A stretch of 64,000 nucleotides of DNA from Paenibacillus amylolyticus (GCF_001570725.1 NZ_BCNV01000001.1:2666001-2730000), one strand, 5' to 3'; counted from the stretch's first letter, positions 37,730 to 46,373 are shown. Notes: generated by a model not told the origin, from the letters alone. Program-made: numbers and translations.

Positions 37730-38530
37730 TCAGAAATTAGCTATAAGCTGATCCAGTTCAGATAAATGCGTTATTTCATGGTCAGGCGCATACGTTTCAT
37801 TGTTGGTCTTATGCTCACGGTTAATCCATACGGATTGGATGCCAGATGATAAAGCACCACGAATATCAGTCGTCAACTTGTCTCCAACCATCATGCTCTC
37901 TTCGGGCTTAACACCCAATTTACTCAAAGCATGTTCAAATATGGATGGATCCGGTTTTCCTTTTCCGAAGTTACCCGAGATAATAATCTCATCAAAGAAA
38001 GGAGTCAATTCAGGCACACCGTCCAACTTCTCTTGTTGCAAAGCAGGACAACCGTTCGTTAACAACAAAAGTTTGTAATTTCCTTGCAACTTACGCAAGG
38101 TATCCATCGTTTCTTCGTACACATGGGGTCTGGATCTCCGTTCTACTCCAAACTGTGAGGCAAGCTGTTCAGCAAGATCTTCCCGATCTACACCTAACTT
38201 CAACAAGCCACGACGCCAGGATTCTTTACGGTAAACAGGAGCAAGCTGTTCTAACTGACGGAACTCAGGTTGATCCCCACCAGTAAAGTTAGCCCATAGT
38301 CCTTCAAACGGATTGATTCCAATCATTTTGGTAAAAGGAAAGGTCTCATATGATTCATACAGTCCACGTGCCTCGTTACGAACGGCTTCTTCAAGTTCTT
38401 CCGGTTTAACCCCAGTCTCTTGCGCTGCGATTAGACAAGTCTCATGAAAAGCTTCTCGAACACTACGCTCATCCCATAATAAAGTATCATCTAGGTCGAA
38501 CAAAATCGCTTTTAACGCCATTCCGATCAT
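37730..38530 (-). CDS. HAD-superfamily hydrolase
   Basis: About 263-266 residues. Motif I AILFDLDDTLLWDE, motif II LLLLTNGCPALQ, motif III Lys in GNFGKGKPDPSIFE and motif IV MMVGDKLTTDIRGAL. A helical C1 cap lies between motifs I and II, as in YjjG/L-2-haloacid-dehalogenase-like phosphatases. The start may be ATG 38530 or ATG 38521 (MALKAILFD); spacing to GGGG does not decide. Confidence 0.9.
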   Translation of the reverse strand: MIGMALKAILFDLDDTLLWDERSVREAFHETCLIAAQETGVKPEELEEAVRNEARGLYESYETFPFTKMIGINPFEGLWANFTGGDQPEFRQLEQLAPVYRKESWRRGLLKLGVDREDLAEQLASQFGVERRSRPHVYEETMDTLRKLQGNYKLLLLTNGCPALQQEKLDGVPELTPFFDEIIISGNFGKGKPDPSIFEHALSKLGVKPEESMMVGDKLTTDIRGALSSGIQSVWINREHKTNNETYAPDHEITHLSELDQLIANF

Positions 38531-38549
38531 CTACCCCTTTATGCAATAA

Positions 38550-39059
38550 TTACTTTTCGACGGTTTCCACGGTGATCTGGTGTGCTTTTGCAAACTTCAA
38601 CAAACGTTCTGCAATCGCATCTGTATCGTAGCGGTTCAATAACTTGGTAAACACCCATCTTTTACCGCGACTGTTATGTTCAATAACGATTGTACCTGGT
38701 TCAATTCTGAATTTGACGATATCGTCAACGCCTATTGAACGTTCACGGTTACCCTTCGTCGTAATAATCCGATTACTGCTAATCTTGATGTACGGACGAC
38801 GAAGCATGAAGATGACAGCCAAAAATACGTAAAGCAGCATGGTCACCCAGTCCCAAGTTGTCATTGGAGCTTGTACAAGGAATGTGCTCATAAACAGATA
38901 CAAAAAGGCGAGACCGATCAAAAATATAGGGAACAACAGGCTGCGTCCTTTAAAGACTTCTTCACCTGGTGTACCTGTAATTGGTTGACCACTTTTTTTG
39001 CGTTGCTGATTTAACTGCTTGGAATTTTTCTTAACCGTTCTCTCGAACGAACGCGACAT
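38550..39059 (-). CDS. Two-helix membrane protein, unknown
   Basis: 169 residues: a basic, polar N-terminus (SRSFERTVKKNSKQLNQQRK), two adjacent membrane helices (about 50-95) and a C-terminal soluble part with a PH-like pattern (YIKISSNRIITTKGNRERSI, IVIEHNSRGKRWVF). No family named with confidence. ATG at 39059 after AAGGGGGA; the frame is open further upstream without a good start. Confidence 0.75.
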   Translation of the reverse strand: MSRSFERTVKKNSKQLNQQRKKSGQPITGTPGEEVFKGRSLLFPIFLIGLAFLYLFMSTFLVQAPMTTWDWVTMLLYVFLAVIFMLRRPYIKISSNRIITTKGNRERSIGVDDIVKFRIEPGTIVIEHNSRGKRWVFTKLLNRYDTDAIAERLLKFAKAHQITVETVEK

Positions 39060-39184
39060 GAGAATCCCCCTTATGTGTCTTTGTATCGGCTTACATAACT
39101 GTAAACCAATATTTCCCCCTATAGATTGCACACTCAAAATAACAGGAAGAAACCTAAATATCATAAATGATATCATAGGTTTCG

Positions 39185-39394
39185 TTAGTGTTTGAGTTTG
39201 CCTTGGTGGCCTTTGTCATTCTCATCATCAACAATCTCAATGGTATCCAGTTGCTGTCTGAAATTGCTGCGAATATTACTCAAATAAATCTCTCTTAGTT
39301 CGGCACGTTCAGCAAGTTCTTCCTCTGACAAACCAGTGGACTTTTGCTTACGAGCCAATTCATTAATGCGTGCTACCAGACTATCTATATCCAA
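39185..39394 (-). CDS. DUF896 / UPF0291 family protein (YnzC-like)
   Basis: 69 residues. ARINELARKQKSTGLSEEELAERAELREIYLSNIRSNFR is the DUF896 pattern of YnzC. In B. subtilis ynzC lies beside yneA and lexA, the same order as here. Start is the TTG at 39394, six bases after GGAGGGG; the TTG at 39409 overlaps that site. Confidence 0.9.
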   Translation of the reverse strand: MDIDSLVARINELARKQKSTGLSEEELAERAELREIYLSNIRSNFRQQLDTIEIVDDENDKGHQGKLKH

Positions 39395-39489
39395 GCTTGT
39401 CCCCTCCAAAAATACAAAGTCATATTAACTTTGCCATGATAAAGGCAGCTTGTCAAGCTGACACGCACTAACACTCATTCATGTGCATT

Positions 39490-39867
39490 TTATTCTGCAA
39501 ATTGCGGTAGAGCTAAAACTTGTCCCACTTGGATCGAAGTCGTCTGAAGTTGATTCACTTTCTTAATTGCTTCTATATAAATACGTGTATCCATATTCGT
39601 CGGTTTATGTTCCAAAGAAATACTCCATAATGTTTCTCCTTGTGAAACGGCTATCTTTCCTCCGGGAAGGACATCATTCTCATTGCCAGCAAATACAGTT
39701 AAAACGGTGCTGCATCCAATAAATATAATTAAAGAGGTAATCGCAACCTTTAACATCCATGAAGAAATATTGAAACGCGCTAAAACCTTCTTGTAGTTCC
39801 CTATGTTAGACTTCACCAGTTCCGAATTCATCGGTTCATAAATGCTTTGATAAGTAGAATATCTCAT
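39490..39867 (-). CDS. yneA: YneA-like cell-division suppressor with LysM domain
   Basis: 125 residues: a transmembrane helix (LKVAITSLIIFIGCSTVLTVFAG) and a C-terminal LysM domain (KIAVSQGETLWSISL ... VNQLQTTSIQVGQVLALP). Divergent from lexA with SOS boxes between, as for YneA in Bacillus, which delays division during DNA damage. Sequence is diverged, so the name rests on architecture and position. Confidence 0.8.
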   Translation of the reverse strand: MRYSTYQSIYEPMNSELVKSNIGNYKKVLARFNISSWMLKVAITSLIIFIGCSTVLTVFAGNENDVLPGGKIAVSQGETLWSISLEHKPTNMDTRIYIEAIKKVNQLQTTSIQVGQVLALPQFAE

Positions 39868-39918
39868 TAAATAGCCGCCTCCAAACGTTTGTTCCTATCT
39901 GTTGGAATCAATATAACA

Positions 39919-39932
39919 CGAACACTTGTTTT
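39919..39932. promoter_or_regulatory. LexA box (yneA side)
   Basis: CGAACACTTGTTTT, a near match to CGAAC-N4-GTTCG. Confidence 0.6.
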
Positions 39933-39947
39933 GTTCAATAGGTTTTT

Positions 39948-39961
39948 AGAACAATTGTTCG
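39948..39961. promoter_or_regulatory. LexA box (middle)
   Basis: AGAACAATTGTTCG, one change from the Bacillus SOS consensus. Confidence 0.75.
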
Positions 39962-40104
39962 CTTATTTTTCGAAGGAGATATATCTGAATTGAACTCCTT
40001 ATCCAAAGCATTTGCAGTATTATACTCCGAATTTTGGACAAATTCTGTTCTAATAGTTAAAAAACACTGATTTAATGGCATTTTATTTAGAACTTATGTT
40101 TGTA

Positions 40105-40118
40105 CGAACGGAGGTTCT
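40105..40118. promoter_or_regulatory. LexA box in the lexA promoter
   Basis: CGAACGGAGGTTCT lies between a TTGTAC -35 (40100-40105) and a TATAAT -10 (40123-40128), so LexA would repress its own gene. Confidence 0.8.
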
Positions 40119-40163
40119 ATGTTATAATTTTCCCAAACGTTACTAAAATGGGGTTGATACGGT

Positions 40164-40790
40164 ATGTCGAAGATATCCAGCAGGCAGCAGGCTATTCTGG
40201 AGTTTATACGAAATGAAGTCCGGTTGAAGGGGTATCCTCCTTCCGTACGAGAAATTGGTGAAGCGGTTGGACTGGCTTCCAGCTCAACAGTACATGGACA
40301 TTTGGATCGTTTGGAGAAAAAAGGTTTGATCCGACGCGACCCTACCAAGCCAAGAGCTATTGAGCTTTTGAGCCAGGAAGAATCGGAGCACTCTCATCAA
40401 TTTGCTCATAGCGTTGCACGTATTCCTGTCGTTGGTAAGGTTACAGCGGGTGTTCCGATTACTGCAACCGAGAACATTGAAGACTACTTCCCTCTTCCTA
40501 CGCATTATGTAGGCGAACAGAAAGTATTTATGCTTTCGGTAGTCGGAGATAGTATGGTGGAAGCTGGAATCGTTAACGGAGATTATGTTATTGTCCGTCA
40601 ACAGCAAACTGCTGATAACGGTGATATTGTAGTGGCAATGACTGAAGATGATGAAGCTACAGTGAAAACGTTCTATAAAGAGAAAGATCATATTCGCCTT
40701 CAACCGGAGAATGCGACCTTTGAACCTTTACGTTTGAAACATGTTAGTATTCTGGGTAAAGTCATCGGCCTTTTCCGAGATATTCATTAA
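40164..40790 (+). CDS. lexA: LexA repressor
   Basis: SOS master repressor and self-cleaving protease, 208 residues. N-terminal winged helix [15 protein letters not shown] ... [28 protein letters not shown]; cleavage at Ala95-Gly96 in [10 protein letters not shown]; catalytic Ser130 ([11 protein letters not shown]) and Lys168 (ATVKTF). Divergent from the yneA-like gene with three SOS boxes between. Its targets in this window probably include the prophage operon with the box at 43837. Confidence 0.98.
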   Translation: MSKISSRQQAILEFIRNEVRLKGYPPSVREIGEAVGLASSSTVHGHLDRLEKKGLIRRDPTKPRAIELLSQEESEHSHQFAHSVARIPVVGKVTAGVPITATENIEDYFPLPTHYVGEQKVFMLSVVGDSMVEAGIVNGDYVIVRQQQTADNGDIVVAMTEDDEATVKTFYKEKDHIRLQPENATFEPLRLKHVSILGKVIGLFRDIH

Positions 40791-40834
40791 TATTTAACTT
40801 GAGTAACAAAACTAGATGTAATGCAATAAATACG

Positions 40835-40873
40835 AAAAGAGGTTGTCCTGATGAATAGGACAACCTCTTTTTT
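40835..40873 (+). terminator. Terminator after lexA
   Basis: Stem AAAAGAGGTTGTCCT / AGGACAACCTCTTTT and a T run; probably serves the convergent aldehyde dehydrogenase gene too. Confidence 0.9.
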
Positions 40874-40900
40874 TCATTTTTATGTTATTTTAACTACTCA

Positions 40901-42202
40901 TTATTCACTGCGTTTCAGAACACTCTTGTGATGGGAAAATACATCAAAGCTCTGTTGTCCATGATATGAGCCCATACCGCTCTCTCCTACACCACCAAAC
41001 GGAAGATAGTGTGAAGTCATATGAGAAAGTGTGTCATTAATACATCCCCCACCGAAGGAAACTTGATTCAGAACCTGTCCCTGCAGTTGCTCATCCTGTG
41101 TGAAGAGATATAGCGCCAATGGTTTTGGACGACGAACAATCTCATCCAGCATCGGGTTGAGGTCATTGTACGTAAATACAGGAAGAATCGGACCGAAGAT
41201 CTCTTCTTGCATGACAGGTGATTCCCAGTTCACATCTCCAAGTACAGTCGGCTCAATAAGCAATTGCTCACGTACAGAACGTCCACCTATGAGCGTTGTA
41301 CCATCTGTGAGGAATTTCGATAACCGATCGAAGTTACGTGCGTTGACAATATGCGGGAAATCAGCGTTCTGGAGCACATCATCTCCAAATTTATCTTTGA
41401 TCTCTGCACCAATCAGATCGATCAGTTCATCATAAACTTGTTCATGCACAAGCAAGTAATCTGGAGCAACGCACGTTTGACCTGCATTCAGGAACTTACC
41501 ACGAACAATACGTTGGGCTACCAGCTTCAGATCTGCATCACTATGGACAATAGCAGGACTTTTACCGCCCAACTCAAGAGTTACAGGAGTCAGGTGCTCT
41601 GCAGCTGCCTTCATAACAATGCGGCCAACACCTGTACTGCCTGTGAAGAAAATATAATCAAACTTCTCTTTCAACAATGCTGTGCTAGCCTCGACTTCCC
41701 CTTCCATAACAGCAATATACTCCTGTGGGAAGATCTCCTGAATCAGATCAAACGTCAGACGAGACACGGCTGGTGTTAATTCAGATGGCTTGATAACTGC
41801 ACAGTTACCGGCTGCAATTGCTCCAATCAGTGGACCGAAGGCCAGTTGGAAAGGATAGTTCCAAGGTGCAATAATAAGCGCCACTCCGTATGGTTCAGGG
41901 TAAATGGTGCTCACCCCATCCGGCATAGCCGAATTCGTTGGGACTTGTTTTGGTGCAGCCCATTCCTGCAGGTGTTCTAATGCGAAATCCAGCTCTCCCA
42001 GCACAATGCGAATCTCGGAACCGTAAGCTTCCGCCTCAGATTTGTTCAAATCTGCCCGAAGTGCATCTTGAATCCGTTGCTGATACTTTTCGATTCCCTT
42101 TCTAAGCTGTTGAAGAGCATTAATCCGATATTCGATATTTTTAGTTTGACCTGTATAAAAAAATGTACGTTGTTCTGTCACCAGTTGTTTTGCTTGATCC
42201 AT
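40901..42202 (-). CDS. Aldehyde dehydrogenase (class 3-like, YwdH type)
   Basis: 433 residues, short like class-3 enzymes. NAD(P)-binding FTGSTGVGRIVMKAA, catalytic Glu in LELGGKSPAIV, catalytic Cys in NAGQTCVAPDYLL, and MTSHYLPFGGVGESGMGSYHG near the C-terminus. Probably acts on fatty or long-chain aldehydes as YwdH-like enzymes do; substrate not shown. Last host gene before the prophage. Confidence 0.94.
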   Translation of the reverse strand: MDQAKQLVTEQRTFFYTGQTKNIEYRINALQQLRKGIEKYQQRIQDALRADLNKSEAEAYGSEIRIVLGELDFALEHLQEWAAPKQVPTNSAMPDGVSTIYPEPYGVALIIAPWNYPFQLAFGPLIGAIAAGNCAVIKPSELTPAVSRLTFDLIQEIFPQEYIAVMEGEVEASTALLKEKFDYIFFTGSTGVGRIVMKAAAEHLTPVTLELGGKSPAIVHSDADLKLVAQRIVRGKFLNAGQTCVAPDYLLVHEQVYDELIDLIGAEIKDKFGDDVLQNADFPHIVNARNFDRLSKFLTDGTTLIGGRSVREQLLIEPTVLGDVNWESPVMQEEIFGPILPVFTYNDLNPMLDEIVRRPKPLALYLFTQDEQLQGQVLNQVSFGGGCINDTLSHMTSHYLPFGGVGESGMGSYHGQQSFDVFSHHKSVLKRSE

Positions 42203-42732
42203 ATTAACATCTCCAATTAATTATTTAAAATTAAATTGCTCAAAATTTAATTAAAGTATACCTCTTCTATATGAAACTTTCAACATACAAATGAAACATT
42301 GATTTTAAAGTACTTGAAAGTTGGTGGAGTTCTGAAAGTGTGATTGTTAGTATGACTTTTATTATGATGGTTATCAGGTTCTCTTAATAGACTGCTATGT
42401 AAGTCTTTCGCTTTCGATTCTCGATAAAGTTTACTCCCCTTTAGAAAGAAATCTAACGATATCCTCCATTAGATAGGAAACAACAAGATAGGTGACACTG
42501 GTATTGCGCTATAACAAACATGCAGTGATACAATTCATCAAATAAAGAGCTTAAGTAACATATAAAAAACTCCCCTAATATTTAATGAAAAGAGAGTTTT
42601 TACGGTTTTACTTATTAACTAAATCTACCTACTAGTGTACTTTGTTATTTTGTTATACAAATGTAAGACTTTGTTACGCACAGATAATTAATATTGGTTG
42701 CTGAAGAATGAATCGGGGGACATTATGGGGGA

Positions 42733-43014
42733 TTCTGTGGGCACTTTGATTTTTCTTTAAATATATAGGTACTTGCCCACAAAAAGAAAAACCCCTCAGC
42801 GCTAGAGCGCCAAGGGATTGAGCTATTAGTACAAAGTAATATATTGATCGCGTTCCCATTGGTGGACTTGTGTTCTATTTATGTTCCATGCTTTCAAAGT
42901 GAATCATCCACCATAAGAAATCGGCTTAAAACAAGTATTATCAGTGATCAGCTTTTCAAAACTAATCATAATTATTCAGACTTTTGTGGGCATTTTGTGG
43001 GCGCTTTTGTGGGC
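42733..43014. repeat. TTTTGTGGGC iterons, possible integrase arm sites
   Basis: Direct copies at 42982-42991, 42993-43002 and 43005-43014 (TTTTGTGGGC, period 11-12), a variant TTCTGTGGGC at 42733-42742, and an inverted copy GCCCACAAAAA at 42775-42785. Position at the prophage end suggests arm-type sites of a tyrosine integrase; inference. Confidence 0.6.
42783..42823 (-). terminator. Leftward terminator at the prophage end
   Basis: Reverse strand CCCTTGGCGCT / AGCGCTGAGGGG stem followed by TTTTTCTTTTT. Confidence 0.75.
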
Positions 43015-43025
43015 GCCCTTTTTTT
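42999..43025 (+). terminator. Rightward terminator overlapping the iterons
   Basis: GGGCGC, loop, GCGCCC, then seven T. The hairpin is formed from the last two iterons. Confidence 0.65.
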
Positions 43026-43180
43026 CTTATTATAATGAAGAAACTCGTTTCATATACTCACTTTTATTGCATTACTACTCTGACATATGACGCTGGTTAA
43101 ATCAAAAATCTCCTAATTAAAATAATATGCTTATACAGATATTATAAAGTATAAGCTCGCAATTCTAAAGCGATACAATC

Positions 43181-43513
43181 TCATTGATTAACAGAGACAA
43201 TTTCGGCTAAAGAAACCCAGCGGAACTCATCCTCTAACATCAACTTTATTTCACACCTTGCAGAGTTTAAACCCACAATTACTCCTGATATCGGCTCTTC
43301 GAAGAAAGGGTTAAATAATATCAAATCAACCGTACTAACTCTATTATAAGAGTCAACAAGTACTTCACTGATTCGCTGCATTTCCTGATCGTCCAGATCT
43401 GGCTTACCGCGTCTCTTCTGTTGTTCACATTGAGCCAACCATGCCTCTCTGTGTTCAGGCATAATCATCCTGGATGTCTCATACAATCCGTTATCCTTCA
43501 GTCTGCTACGCAT
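43181..43513 (-). CDS. YolD-like protein
   Basis: 110 residues. IMPEHREAWLAQCEQQKRRGKPDLDDQEMQRISEVL is the YolD signature, followed by a beta-rich half (VDLILFNPFFEEPISGVIVGLN, RWVSLAEIVSV). YolD proteins normally sit beside Y-family polymerase UvrX/DinB; no polymerase gene is here. Follows a winged-helix gene after 12 bases, in an SOS-boxed operon. ATG after AAGGGGGG. Confidence 0.88.
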   Translation of the reverse strand: MRSRLKDNGLYETSRMIMPEHREAWLAQCEQQKRRGKPDLDDQEMQRISEVLVDSYNRVSTVDLILFNPFFEEPISGVIVGLNSARCEIKLMLEDEFRWVSLAEIVSVNQ

Positions 43514-43525
43514 GACAAGCCCCCC

Positions 43526-43810
43526 TTAGTATTGAGTCCAATAATCGATGTTCCCTGAAGGTGGTGTGTGGTCTACCTTAGGACGTTCTCCCTCACGTTC
43601 CCAGCCTTCCAAGATCACTATGTTAGCCGTGTCAGACCTATCTTCCCAATGTATGTATTCCGCAGCCACAAGAGCGTCAAGAGCAACCATAACGTCTGGT
43701 TTATGCTTACCTGTTTTGACAGTCAGTTCATGGATTGTAGGAAACCTACGCCGTCCACCTTTGTAGTTATATAAGATCCGAAGAATCTTCCTTTGATAAT
43801 CCGTTAACAT
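43526..43810 (-). CDS. LexA-N-terminus-like winged-helix protein
   Basis: 94 residues. MLTDYQRKILRILYNYKGGRRRFPTIHELTVKTGKH resembles the DNA-binding half of LexA, with a second helix set (VMVALDALVAAEYIHWED) and a polar tail, and no peptidase domain. It cannot self-cleave, so it may repress independently of RecA or assist YolD. ATG at 43810 after GAGGTG. Confidence 0.78.
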   Translation of the reverse strand: MLTDYQRKILRILYNYKGGRRRFPTIHELTVKTGKHKPDVMVALDALVAAEYIHWEDRSDTANIVILEGWEREGERPKVDHTPPSGNIDYWTQY

Positions 43811-43828
43811 GTAAATCACCTCTTCAAC

Positions 43829-43858
43829 ATTATATGCGAACGTACGTTCTTTATACAA
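43829..43858 (-). promoter_or_regulatory. Promoter of the YolD operon with SOS box in the spacer
   Basis: Reverse strand TTGTAT (43853-43858), 18-base spacer, TATAAT (43829-43834). CGAACGTACGTTCT at 43837-43850 fills the spacer and matches the Bacillus LexA consensus at all but one position. Confidence 0.85.
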
Positions 43859-43862
43859 CAAT

Positions 43863-43890
43863 AAAAAATACCCAATCAAGTGACTGGGCT
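43863..43890 (-). terminator. Terminator after the 229-residue membrane protein gene
   Basis: Reverse strand CCCAGTCA / TGATTGGG followed by TATTTTTT. Confidence 0.6.
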
Positions 43891-43910
43891 TTTCTGCAAC
43901 TGTTATTCAA

Positions 43911-44600
43911 TTATTTATTCTCTGCGGAAACATTGTTTTCTGATGACTCAAGAGTTCTAGACGGATCTTCCTTCTCCTCTAAATTAAAGGTCTTTTTCGC
44001 AATATCAATTAATCTATTTAAGAACAGCAATATAAATTCAACACTAAACCCGCATACAAAGATGAGTAAGTTGACAATAATTACTCCTTGTATTTGGCCC
44101 TCATTGTAAGAAAAAAGATTAACAAATACTACTGGGAAAAGGAAACCAAGAAGCATTTGATCTGTTCTATCTTTCCCTGTTTTATACTCATCTAAAAGGA
44201 GTTTAGTCATTGCACCTATAATTCCGATGAGCATAAACAAAAACATGCCAAAGTATTTGGTAAAAAACTCTTCCCATCCAGGACTGTCTAATTTCAACAC
44301 ACCGCCGCTTATAACATGATTCAATACAGTTGTAAAAGCTCCAATTATCGCAATCATCCAAATAAATCTTTTCTTTATGCTTGTTTCGTATTCATCAATT
44401 TCTTTTTCGAGAACTATTATTTTATATTTGTACTTAACAATCTCATCTTTTGAGAGCCTACTATTATTGAGATAGCGTTCTATCTCCTCACATTTTTTTA
44501 ATAATTTTTCATCTCTCTTTTTTTCTTTTATCATCCGTTCCCGGATCTTGATTATTTCGTTTAACAATAACAATCTTTGTTCATCTTTCGCTTCTAACAC
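43911..44600 (-). CDS. Coiled-coil membrane protein of unknown function
   Basis: 229 residues. The first 100 are highly charged and helical (IIKIRERMIKEKKRDEKLLKKCEEIERYL), likely coiled coil, then four membrane helices (about 105-125, 142-163, 178-192, 200-220) and a short acidic tail. No family recognised. Prophage-encoded coiled-coil membrane proteins sometimes block superinfection; there is no direct evidence here. GTG start at 44600 after AAGGA. Third gene of a leftward group starting at 44987. Confidence 0.7.
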   Translation of the reverse strand: MLEAKDEQRLLLLNEIIKIRERMIKEKKRDEKLLKKCEEIERYLNNSRLSKDEIVKYKYKIIVLEKEIDEYETSIKKRFIWMIAIIGAFTTVLNHVISGGVLKLDSPGWEEFFTKYFGMFLFMLIGIIGAMTKLLLDEYKTGKDRTDQMLLGFLFPVVFVNLFSYNEGQIQGVIIVNLLIFVCGFSVEFILLFLNRLIDIAKKTFNLEEKEDPSRTLESSENNVSAENK

Positions 44601-44639
44601 TTCAGCACTATCCTTTTCCGTTTAGTAGATTTGATATGT

Positions 44640-44756
44640 TTATTCCTTTTCATAGAAAATAGCGTATTTTACATCTTGGTATTCCTTACCGGCTGCTCTT
44701 ACTTCACTAAACCTTTTCCTTAATTCCTCATCATTAATACTCTTAAGATTAACCAT
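44640..44756 (-). CDS. Small protein, 38 residues
   Basis: MVNLKSINDEELRKRFSEVR... ending KYAIFYEKE. The ATG directly follows the stop of the upstream gene (TAAATG) and is preceded by GAGAGAGGTAGG, so translation is probably coupled. No family recognised. Confidence 0.55.
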   Translation of the reverse strand: MVNLKSINDEELRKRFSEVRAAGKEYQDVKYAIFYEKE

Positions 44757-44987
44757 TTACCTACCTCTCTCCGCTCTAAATTCAAACTTGTCTCTAAAGT
44801 ATCGATTACCAGCAATTTTTACTGAAACATCACTGTACGCTTCCAATAACCCACCATAGTCCATAATACGTTCTCGCTCAGGTAAGACAAACCAGACTGA
44901 TACACGTGTCTGTGATAATGCTGCCACTAGGAATTCTGTGTCTGTTTGCAATACACGATATGTATTCACCTTTTCACATCCATACAT
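44757..44987 (-). CDS. Small protein, 76 residues, unknown
   Basis: Begins MYGCEKVNTYRVLQTD and ends RYFRDKFEFRAERGR. No ribosome-binding site is seen before the ATG, so the start is uncertain; a leaderless or internal start is possible. A decayed relative lies at 51985-52108. It is transcribed away from a duplicated divergent promoter region. Confidence 0.6.
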   Translation of the reverse strand: MYGCEKVNTYRVLQTDTEFLVAALSQTRVSVWFVLPERERIMDYGGLLEAYSDVSVKIAGNRYFRDKFEFRAERGR

Positions 44988-44994
44988 TTTTGAT

Positions 44995-45060
44995 AGTAAA
45001 ATAAACCTAGGTCTGATAGACTATTTCATGTTGTTAATTATTACTATATCAGGAGAAAGA
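44995..45060. repeat. Duplicated divergent intergenic cassette, copy 1
   Basis: Contains ACCTAGGTCTGATAGACTA and TGTTGTTAATTATTACTATATCAGGAG-type sequence, shared nearly base for base with 52118-52183. The palindrome ACCTAGGT and dyad GTCT-GAT-AGAC look like an operator. Confidence 0.75.
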
Positions 45061-45063
45061 AGA

Positions 45064-45117
45064 ATGAAAAAGGTATTCTATAAAAAAAAGGCTAACCATT
45101 ATGAAAAACTCTTCTAA
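45064..45117 (+). pseudogene. Truncated remnant of a 52184-type gene start
   Basis: A 17-residue ORF, MKKVFYKKKANHYEKLF, with an AGGAG site in the duplicated cassette. It sits exactly where copy 2 has the start of the 235-residue gene, so it is probably a decayed paralogue. Confidence 0.5.
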
Positions 45118-45160
45118 ACAATACAAATAATCCTTATAAAATAAAAACGAGGTGATTATC

Positions 45161-45436
45161 TTGGTTAAGATTGTACGTTCTAAAGAGATGGAAGATTATT
45201 TAAATAACTTAGCAAGTGAAATCGAAAGCCACTATAACATACCAGACCTCAAGGGTTCTGTAGCTCAGATTAAGTGGGCACGAGATATCAGGATCAAATT
45301 TTTAAATCAAGCCCACGACAAAGATAAAAATTTAGAGACTTTGTTGCCACTCCAAAATAAGACTTCTGCATCGTGGTGGATTAATAACAAAGATTTAACT
45401 TTAGAACAACTCATTGAAAAATCATTTCAGCATTAA
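45161..45436 (+). CDS. Hypothetical protein, 91 residues
   Basis: MVKIVRSKEMEDYLNNLASEIESHYNIPDLKG..., mostly helical, ending DLTLEQLIEKSFQH. Start TTG at 45161, six bases after GAGGTG. No family recognised. Upstream of the DNA ligase gene in the same direction. Confidence 0.65.
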   Translation: MVKIVRSKEMEDYLNNLASEIESHYNIPDLKGSVAQIKWARDIRIKFLNQAHDKDKNLETLLPLQNKTSASWWINNKDLTLEQLIEKSFQH

Positions 45437-45507
45437 AATCACAGTTCCACAACTTACCGCCTCTATCTTTTGTAGTAAAACGCTATAATTGGATCAGAGG
45501 TGTTTTT

Positions 45508-46365
45508 ATGTTCATAAGTCCTATGTTACTTGAAACAGCACCGGGTCCCTTCTCACATTCAGAATTCATTTTTGAACCTAAAGTTGACGGTCACCGGTTG
45601 ATATATTCGCAACAAGCCGAAAAAGTCCGGCTATTCACTCGTCACAACAACGACTGTACCCGTCAGTACCCGGAATTGCTTCTGTCGTTTGACTCTGATA
45701 TTATCTTGGACGGCGAGGTCGCTTGCACTGATCCAGAGACAGGGCTTAACGACTTTGAAGCAGTCATGAGTAGATTCAGCACAAAGCAGGCCAGCAAGAT
45801 AACGCAGCTCACTCATAAACTGCCTGCCACATTTGCTATATTTGATATTCTTTTCTACCAGGGACGGGATCTACGTAAGCTACCTCTTGTGGAACGCAAG
45901 ATGATCCTACACAGTCTATCTCTTCCTTCCTCTAACTTTGGAGTTGTGCCCCATATAGAAGGCGCTGGAGAGGAGTTATACACTCAGATAGAGGCTATGG
46001 GAATGGAAGGTGTGGTTGGCAAGCGCAAAGACAGCCAGTACCTTAGCAGACGGTCCAAAGATTGGTTGAAGGTTATTAACTGGTCCTATGCCGATGTGTT
46101 CATTACCGGATACAAAAAGTCCGAATTCGGTTGGCTTGCTGCTGTTCCAGATCCGACAGGCAAGATGCGTCCGGTAGGGATCATCGAGCATGGTCCGAGT
46201 CCAAAACATAAGCAAGCTTTCCACGGAGTTTGCCAGCAGCTCGTGACCGGAGAGGACAAGAATCATGTTTACCTGGAACCACGTATACAAGCCAGGGTCA
46301 AAATGCGCAGCTGGACAAAGTCAGGCTTGCTGCGTATACCCGTGTTTGATCAATTTATTGTCTGA
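45508..46365 (+). CDS. ATP-dependent DNA ligase
   Basis: 285 residues. Nucleotidyltransferase motif I EPKVDGHRL with the adenylated Lys25, motif III ILDGEVAC, motif IV EGVVGKRKDSQY, motif V SKDWLKVINW, then a short OB-like C-terminal part (DVFITGYKK...). It is a minimal LigD/LigB-type ligase without Ku, polymerase or nuclease domains. In phage SPbeta a ligase (YoqV) and an SRAP protein (YoqW) are neighbours; here the SRAP gene is 1.3 kb away. ATG after AGAGGTG. Confidence 0.9.
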   Translation: MFISPMLLETAPGPFSHSEFIFEPKVDGHRLIYSQQAEKVRLFTRHNNDCTRQYPELLLSFDSDIILDGEVACTDPETGLNDFEAVMSRFSTKQASKITQLTHKLPATFAIFDILFYQGRDLRKLPLVERKMILHSLSLPSSNFGVVPHIEGAGEELYTQIEAMGMEGVVGKRKDSQYLSRRSKDWLKVINWSYADVFITGYKKSEFGWLAAVPDPTGKMRPVGIIEHGPSPKHKQAFHGVCQQLVTGEDKNHVYLEPRIQARVKMRSWTKSGLLRIPVFDQFIV

Positions 46366-46373
46366 GATAATGC

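Larger units (their letters stand above)
42203..43180. other. Gene-free stretch holding the prophage boundary
   Basis: No credible coding region on either strand. It holds a weak hairpin near 42564-42601, two good terminators facing each other, and five copies of a TGTGGGC-containing element. The host-prophage junction probably lies between 42203 and about 42990. Confidence 0.6.

Noticed and set aside
42844..43035. Forward ORF of 63 codons ending in the iterons
   Set aside because: Its end is simply the repeats translated, with no ribosome-binding site or family; treated as non-coding.
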